DNA of 64,000 nucleotides from the NCBI GenBank assembly GCA_029856155.1, contig JAHQWL010000103.1, positions 1 to 64,000 of the forward strand, written 5' to 3'. A program made the translations under genes and the position numbers. Shown piece after piece: positions 59,390 through 64,000 of the stretch. The stretch is from Promethearchaeia archaeon. Its GTDB lineage: Archaea; Asgardarchaeota; Lokiarchaeia; Sigyniarchaeales; SOKP01. The notes under the pieces are model-generated. The model was not told the origin of the DNA, made no database searches, and saw only the letters and a program-made list of their open reading frames with translations. How positions within the stretch are numbered: position 1 is the first letter of the stretch; each line of letters begins with the position of its first letter.

Positions 59390-59688
59390 GAATAGATTAC
59401 CGTTTTTAAAATCGAATCTTTTAATTCTTCCCTTAATGCATTTATTGGTACAACATCCACTTTACATCTAAATTTTTCCTCAAGAAATAGAGAAAGCCCA
59501 ATGAAATCAAATAGATCTGCATCTTCTCCAAATTCAACAAGTAAATCGATATCACTAATATCCTTATGTGTTTCACTCGCATAGGATCCAAATAAACCTA
59601 ATTCTTTGACTTTATACTTATCTTTTAATATTTTTTTCAGATTAGTAAGTGTCTTAAGAATCTCTTTTTTGCTTAGCATCTTTAACAA
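59386..59688 (-). CDS. mntA: MntA-like minimal nucleotidyltransferase antitoxin
   Basis: A 100-residue protein with the nucleotidyltransferase signature GSYASETHKDISDIDLLVEF (Gly34-Ser35, Asp46, Asp48; the GSx10DxD motif). It has a third acidic site in CKVDVVPINAL. In studied systems MntA transfers AMP to the HepT tyrosine and neutralises it. It is first in a two-gene unit with HepT, and ATG-TGA overlap couples translation. Confidence 0.9.
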   Translation of the reverse strand: MLKMLSKKEILKTLTNLKKILKDKYKVKELGLFGSYASETHKDISDIDLLVEFGEDADLFDFIGLSLFLEEKFRCKVDVVPINALREELKDSILKTVIYS

Positions 59689-59971
59689 ATCATTTTATAC
59701 TCTGTTATTATAAATATACAATTTTTAATATTTTAATGATACATGTTTAGATTGTAATGCTAATGTTATATATTATCCTTTTTAATTTCATAATTAAATC
59801 TATAGAAAGAATTATTGTATAGATAGTTTGGATTAGATATTGGATTTCTTTTGTTATCTCTCTTTAATTTTTTTATTTTCTATGAATGTTGTAGCGTATT
59901 GATTTTTTGTTTAAATAAGTTCGCTATAATTCTAACAGTAACCTCTTATAACTTATGTAGAATCGAAGAAA

Positions 59972-62950
59972 ATGAATAATAAAAAAGTCCTTTTTGTGAG
60001 TATTATAGTTGTTTTGATGTTAAGCATTAGTATATTTCACTCCGATATTTCTAAGAGTTTCACTCTAGCAAGTGAAAATTTTGCATATGGCGAAATAGAG
60101 TATCCAGAATTAGCTTCTTCAAGCAATAATGAAATCATCAATTCTATTTTTGATGCAAGAGTATCTGACTATTCTGATTTGGGGTATTTCCCTCAGATCT
60201 ATGAACCTTCAATACAAGCAACCTATTATGCCCTCTTCATTTTTGATGCGATTGGAAAACTGAACCACATAAATCAATCTGAAATAATCAATTACATTAT
60301 GTCTCAATATGATGGAAGTTCAAACAGATTTATGGATACATTAGCATATCGATATTTAGATACTGACTTCTCCAAAACGTATTTTCCCTTAAATTCTATT
60401 TTAGAAGTTAATTGTTATGCTATTCTTTCTTTAAATATATTAAATCGCACAGACTTATTTAATACGCAAGGAATGATCGATTTCATTTGGGATTGTTATA
60501 ATCCAGAAACAAGTGGCTTTATTGGACAGCCTTACAGTGCAGAATTAGAGGAGGGATTTAGAGTTTCAACAGCAGATAATACATTTTTTGCGGTATTTAC
60601 ACTCAACTTATTGATGGATAATTGGGTGGGGTACTCCTCTAAAATACAAGATATAATTCAATATATAAATAATTTACAATATCCTGGAGGATTAGGTTGG
60701 ATGGGAGGGGGATTTCGAAATGATGATAATACTTTTGTTGATACTTTGAATCCCTTTTTTGAGCCCAATCTAATTTCTTCTTATTACTGCATAAAAGCAT
60801 TAGAGATATTTGGTATGGAAGAATCTATAAATATTGTTGATTTTCACCAATTTCTTGATTATCTGTATGATTCAAATTCTAACTATTTTCGAATATCTGA
60901 GTGGGATTACGGTGTGAATTATACTAACGTAGTTGCAACCGCTCTTGGATTAGAACTTTCAGATATCACTAGCTATGGAAATATCGATAGAGATGATGCA
61001 ATTGCGTTTATTATGGGGAATCGGAATTCTTTTGGAAATTGGGATGAGTCCACCATAGTTAAAATTCATGAATTAATTGATACCTTTCAAATTATCCGAT
61101 CTCTGAGAAATAGTAATGAAACCTCTCAGTTCTCATTGGAAGCAAAAAATCAAATAGGAAACTCAACCTTAAGTTACTCTTCTTATGAAGTGTATTCTCT
61201 GCTTTCAGATGATTACACTTCTATGAGTTATTTGCACACGATAATTTCTTCATTTTCATTATTTGATCGTATTTCAGATTTAGAGATTCAAGAGCTTTAT
61301 ACGCGTATTAAAAATTCTTATATTGATTTTGCTGATTTTGGGATAAGTCGATATTTTTATGGTTATCTCTTAGATGAAACTGAGATACTTTGGTTCCGAT
61401 CTCATCCAATTGAATATTATACTTCAGGCCATAAAAATTACCTTAAAGATATTTCTCAGCTGAATTCTCATAAATCCACATATTTCGCACTAGAGTCTTT
61501 GCAAAAGCTCTTTAAGTTGGATGATTTTGCTACAGAATTTGATCTTATGAGTTTAGTAAACGATATCGTTGATACTCAATTTTTAAATGATACGTATTAC
61601 GAAAATTATGGGGGTTTTTCACCGATTTTAAAGTATGATGTTGACCGATCAGAGTACCTCAATACGATGATTTATTGCGAATATACTTATTATGCTTTAA
61701 GATGTTTAGAGATCCTTTCTAATTATCTGACTCTTAATATTACCGATTTAGGATTCGATATTACAGCATTATATACATATCTTAATAGAAATACTATCGA
61801 GAATACTGAAACTCTTTACTTCAATCCAAGTTATACATCAGATGTTGAGACTATCTTACAAAATACCTATTACATGATCTATATTATGAAAATGTTGAAT
61901 TTATATGACAAAAATACTGAAAAAATCGAAAATTACGTAGAAAATAACCTCAACTACAATAATATTAAGAATATTTATTATAGCTATAAGATCTCAGAAA
62001 TATTAGGCTTGGATATTAGTTTTGATATTAGCTTAACTCAAGATTTAATACAAAGCATCTATTCTGAAGAAAGAGAAGAATTTTACTTAACACCTGATAA
62101 AATAAAAATAGAATTAGACACTTTTTTATGGATCTCTGAGATGGCGAGGAATAGTCAAATTGGAATTAATGCTCAATATTGTAGTCAAGTTCCATTAGGG
62201 GGAGTTAACCACATGGAAGTCTCGCTGTCTAATCTTATTGTGAGAGATTTTGGTTCATATATTTCCTTTAAATTTGAAAGTGACCAAATAGGGACTATTA
62301 ATTTTAATAAACTAGAAAATAATATTTATGTAGCAGATGTACCAATTCCAATGAATTCTGAAAATTATCCTATAGTTGCAGGAGTATTGTATGCCTATGA
62401 AGGAGCACGGGTAAAAGCCGAGTATAACGTCATTTTTAATACCATATATTCTTTAGCCTATAATCTTAATATATCAAAAACTGCGTCTAAAGTAAAATTT
62501 GAAGTAAATGGTTCAATATTAGCCAATGAAAATGAATACGCCTTAATTAATGGAAGTGTTTATACTGTGATCTACAAAGATGACATAATAATTGCCACAC
62601 AAAATTTCGGGCATATTAATCTCAATGAATCGAGTATATTTATTCTTGAATATATACCAATAGAAAATGGTTCTTACTATTTTGAGATTTACCTTGAAGA
62701 TGGATTTCAAGAATCGGAAGTCGAAATCGGAAACACATTATTCATCAAAAACGTCGATAACCCCCATGATCCCGATGACCCTGATGATCCCGACGATCCT
62801 ATTAATTCACACCAAAATTATGAAGAGAGCATTAAAACAGCAATCCCTCTCATGATTGCTTTTATAGGAGTACCTGGATGTGTTATCGCGATATCCTCTA
62901 AACAACTTGGTAAGGTTAAAAAACGACCAGAATACAACAATTCAAAGTAA
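59972..62950 (+). CDS. Giant cell-surface protein with prenyltransferase-like alpha/alpha toroid repeats
   Basis: A 992-residue protein. A signal peptide covers residues 5-25 (VLFVSIIVVLMLSISIF). Residues about 70-745 are helical-pair repeats in which QATYYALFIFDAIGK-like and YYCIKALEIFG-like helices alternate with Gly/Trp loops (PGGLGWMGGGF). This is the form of prenyltransferase/squalene-cyclase or alpha-macroglobulin toroids. Residues 750-920 are beta-rich Ig-like domains. Then come the linker DPDDPDDPDDP, a TM helix (about 957-978) and a basic tail. No catalytic Asp-rich motif is seen. It may bind ligands on the surface. It has its own upstream region of 280 nt. Confidence 0.75.
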   Translation: MNNKKVLFVSIIVVLMLSISIFHSDISKSFTLASENFAYGEIEYPELASSSNNEIINSIFDARVSDYSDLGYFPQIYEPSIQATYYALFIFDAIGKLNHINQSEIINYIMSQYDGSSNRFMDTLAYRYLDTDFSKTYFPLNSILEVNCYAILSLNILNRTDLFNTQGMIDFIWDCYNPETSGFIGQPYSAELEEGFRVSTADNTFFAVFTLNLLMDNWVGYSSKIQDIIQYINNLQYPGGLGWMGGGFRNDDNTFVDTLNPFFEPNLISSYYCIKALEIFGMEESINIVDFHQFLDYLYDSNSNYFRISEWDYGVNYTNVVATALGLELSDITSYGNIDRDDAIAFIMGNRNSFGNWDESTIVKIHELIDTFQIIRSLRNSNETSQFSLEAKNQIGNSTLSYSSYEVYSLLSDDYTSMSYLHTIISSFSLFDRISDLEIQELYTRIKNSYIDFADFGISRYFYGYLLDETEILWFRSHPIEYYTSGHKNYLKDISQLNSHKSTYFALESLQKLFKLDDFATEFDLMSLVNDIVDTQFLNDTYYENYGGFSPILKYDVDRSEYLNTMIYCEYTYYALRCLEILSNYLTLNITDLGFDITALYTYLNRNTIENTETLYFNPSYTSDVETILQNTYYMIYIMKMLNLYDKNTEKIENYVENNLNYNNIKNIYYSYKISEILGLDISFDISLTQDLIQSIYSEEREEFYLTPDKIKIELDTFLWISEMARNSQIGINAQYCSQVPLGGVNHMEVSLSNLIVRDFGSYISFKFESDQIGTINFNKLENNIYVADVPIPMNSENYPIVAGVLYAYEGARVKAEYNVIFNTIYSLAYNLNISKTASKVKFEVNGSILANENEYALINGSVYTVIYKDDIIIATQNFGHINLNESSIFILEYIPIENGSYYFEIYLEDGFQESEVEIGNTLFIKNVDNPHDPDDPDDPDDPINSHQNYEESIKTAIPLMIAFIGVPGCVIAISSKQLGKVKKRPEYNNSK

Positions 62951-63004
62951 GAATAACAAATTCTAAATTTTTTCTTTTTATTTTATCATTTTATTCTTCT
63001 GTTA

Positions 63005-63607
63005 ATGACTTCAGATATGGATTCCTACGACAATAAAATATCACATCGGAATACAATTCACTTAATCACCCAAATTTTGGATATTTTGGGAAAATATAGT
63101 GATAATTATGAGAAAAAGTTAAATTTTACTAGATTAATGCAACACCTAAAAATCCCAACTTCTGAGATTGACGAATTTGTTTCTTTAATATTACATTTTC
63201 AAGAAACATTCGAACATGTCTTTAAGGAATATCGAATAAAGAAAAAAAGACAAAATAGCCAAGTATTTCTAACCGTAGAAAACAAAATCAAAGATAAAAC
63301 ACCAAGAATAATTAAGATTTTGTCTTCTCATTTAAATCTTTTTAATGACATTGTCTATACATTCAAATTTGTAAAGAGGGGAAAAGGTTTTGATACTTCT
63401 AAGAACGATTCAGAATTATTGACAAATCTAAAAGAGTTAAAAATTAAACATCCTTATCTTTTTGATCCACATGAAAATGGAGTTATTTATCCATCAGAAT
63501 TAGGGCTCAAGTTTGGGGAACTCATCATTTCATATAACAAAAGTAATAGAAAAATTAAAAATATGCAAATCGAAAATTATACGTTTATTGTGGAGGATGA
63601 TGGGTGA
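63005..63607 (+). CDS. Basic helical protein coupled to the Hef-like helicase gene
   Basis: A 200-residue protein, Lys/Asn/Ile-rich, predicted helical in its first half (LITQILDILGKYSDNYEKKL) and mixed in the second. Its last codons overlap the helicase start by 8 nt, so the two are translated from one mRNA. No known domain is recognised. A partner or regulator of the helicase is a reasonable guess. The first ATG (63005) is used; M5 is an alternative. Confidence 0.6.
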   Translation: MTSDMDSYDNKISHRNTIHLITQILDILGKYSDNYEKKLNFTRLMQHLKIPTSEIDEFVSLILHFQETFEHVFKEYRIKKKRQNSQVFLTVENKIKDKTPRIIKILSSHLNLFNDIVYTFKFVKRGKGFDTSKNDSELLTNLKELKIKHPYLFDPHENGVIYPSELGLKFGELIISYNKSNRKIKNMQIENYTFIVEDDG

Positions 63608-64000
63608 AATAAAAGAAGTAACAAATGAGACATCAAATCTTAATTCTAATGAACTTCAAATACGAGATTATCAAATAAATATCGCAGATAATTGTGTGAA
63701 AAAAAATTCGTTAGTAGTATTGCCAACTGGACTTGGAAAAACTATAATTGCAGTGTTAGTGGCAAATAAAATATTGAACATTTTTCCTCCTCATAGCAAA
63801 ATAATAGTGCTCGCTCCTACACGGCCTTTAATAAATCAACATTATGAGACATTTTTGCGATTCTTAAATATCCCGAAAGAAAAATTTGCAATTTTAACAG
63901 GGAAGATTCTTCCTGAAAAGAGAATAGCTAGTTTTAATGACCATGAGATTCTATTTTATACTCCTCAGACATTACGAAATGATTTAGTTCAAAAAAAATA
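63600..64000 (+). CDS. Hef/FANCM-type DEAD-like helicase, N-terminus (cut by window edge)
   Basis: An open frame from ATG 63600 to the right edge, 133 codons. It contains the Q-motif-like LQIRDYQINIADN, Walker A LPTGLGKTIIA, motif Ia IIVLAPTRPLINQH and motif Ib ILFYTPQTLRND. PTxxLxxQH and YTPQTxxND are typical of Hef/FANCM/MPH1 enzymes, which remodel stalled forks. The archaeal protein often has a C-terminal XPF nuclease; that part is outside the window. It overlaps the upstream 200-residue gene. Confidence 0.82.
   Translation, partial: MGEIKEVTNETSNLNSNELQIRDYQINIADNCVKKNSLVVLPTGLGKTIIAVLVANKILNIFPPHSKIIVLAPTRPLINQHYETFLRFLNIPKEKFAILTGKILPEKRIASFNDHEILFYTPQTLRNDLVQKK

Noticed and set aside
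1-64000. tRNA, rRNA or CRISPR loci
   Set aside because: No T-loop/anticodon-loop pattern, conserved rRNA block or regularly spaced direct repeat was found by eye on either strand.

Overview
The window looks like part of an Asgard archaeon (Promethearchaeota), most likely a Lokiarchaeia-type lineage. It is very AT-rich. Its information-processing genes are archaeal (TFB with zinc ribbon, RadA, a RadB-like ATPase, FEN-1, an RPA-like OB-fold protein, the start of a Hef-type helicase). It also carries Asgard hallmark families: a profilin-like protein, a MglA/Ras-like GTPase beside a roadblock protein, several longin-like regulators and a GPP34 (GOLPH3-like) gene. The lineage is inferred from gene content only; no rRNA is present.

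Layout. 1-5.5 kb: a secreted LamG-like protein cut by the left edge, a 7-TM protein with a longin-like cytosolic domain, a winged-helix regulator and an RNA m5C methyltransferase. 5.5-19 kb: mixed metabolism (CYTH enzyme, HD protein, sugar nucleotidyltransferase, MFS exporter, acyl-CoA synthetase, HAD hydrolase, UlaG-like hydrolase), ending in a broken GPP34 gene. 19-34 kb: carbohydrate and central metabolism (glycogen phosphorylase, Dus, MtnA, an alpha/alpha-barrel protein, DUF1848, PhzF, radical SAM/SPASM, ICMT-like methyltransferase, CDF transporter, Ldh-type dehydrogenase). This part also holds remnants of a collapsed tandem duplication after glgP. 34-39 kb: accessory and rearranged, with a secreted zinc phospholipase C-like protein, an LRR protein, a gene remnant, a structured inverted repeat, and a longin-like gene whose start codon abuts an 87-bp copy of part of ldh. 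39-57 kb: mostly minus-strand genes. They include a roadblock / GTPase / NYN-RNase operon, cysE-cysK, RPA-like, TFB-like, FEN-1, profilin-like and RadA genes, a PH/GRAM-like protein and a membrane metalloprotease / RecA-ATPase operon. Many have a common promoter layout, T-rich then CTTTAAATA or CTTTATATA, about 20-60 nt before the start. 57-64 kb: TFB, a MNT-HepT toxin-antitoxin pair, a giant surface-anchored toroid protein, and the first codons of a Hef-like helicase.

The most unusual signals are: (1) four genes that read as single proteins apart from an isolated in-frame stop (NSUN methyltransferase, GPP34, DUF1801-like, a 2-TM protein); the GPP34 gene also carries a 16-nt insertion. (2) The operon joining a MglA-like GTPase and a roadblock protein to a Zc3h12a-type NYN nuclease. 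(3) A 22-codon ORF whose Shine-Dalgarno lies in a perfect 9-bp stem, upstream of FEN-1. (4) A candidate ~50-nt RNA with its own promoter, anti-SD-like pyrimidine runs and a terminator. (5) Two traces of recent segmental duplication. No tRNA, rRNA, CRISPR array or intact insertion sequence was seen.
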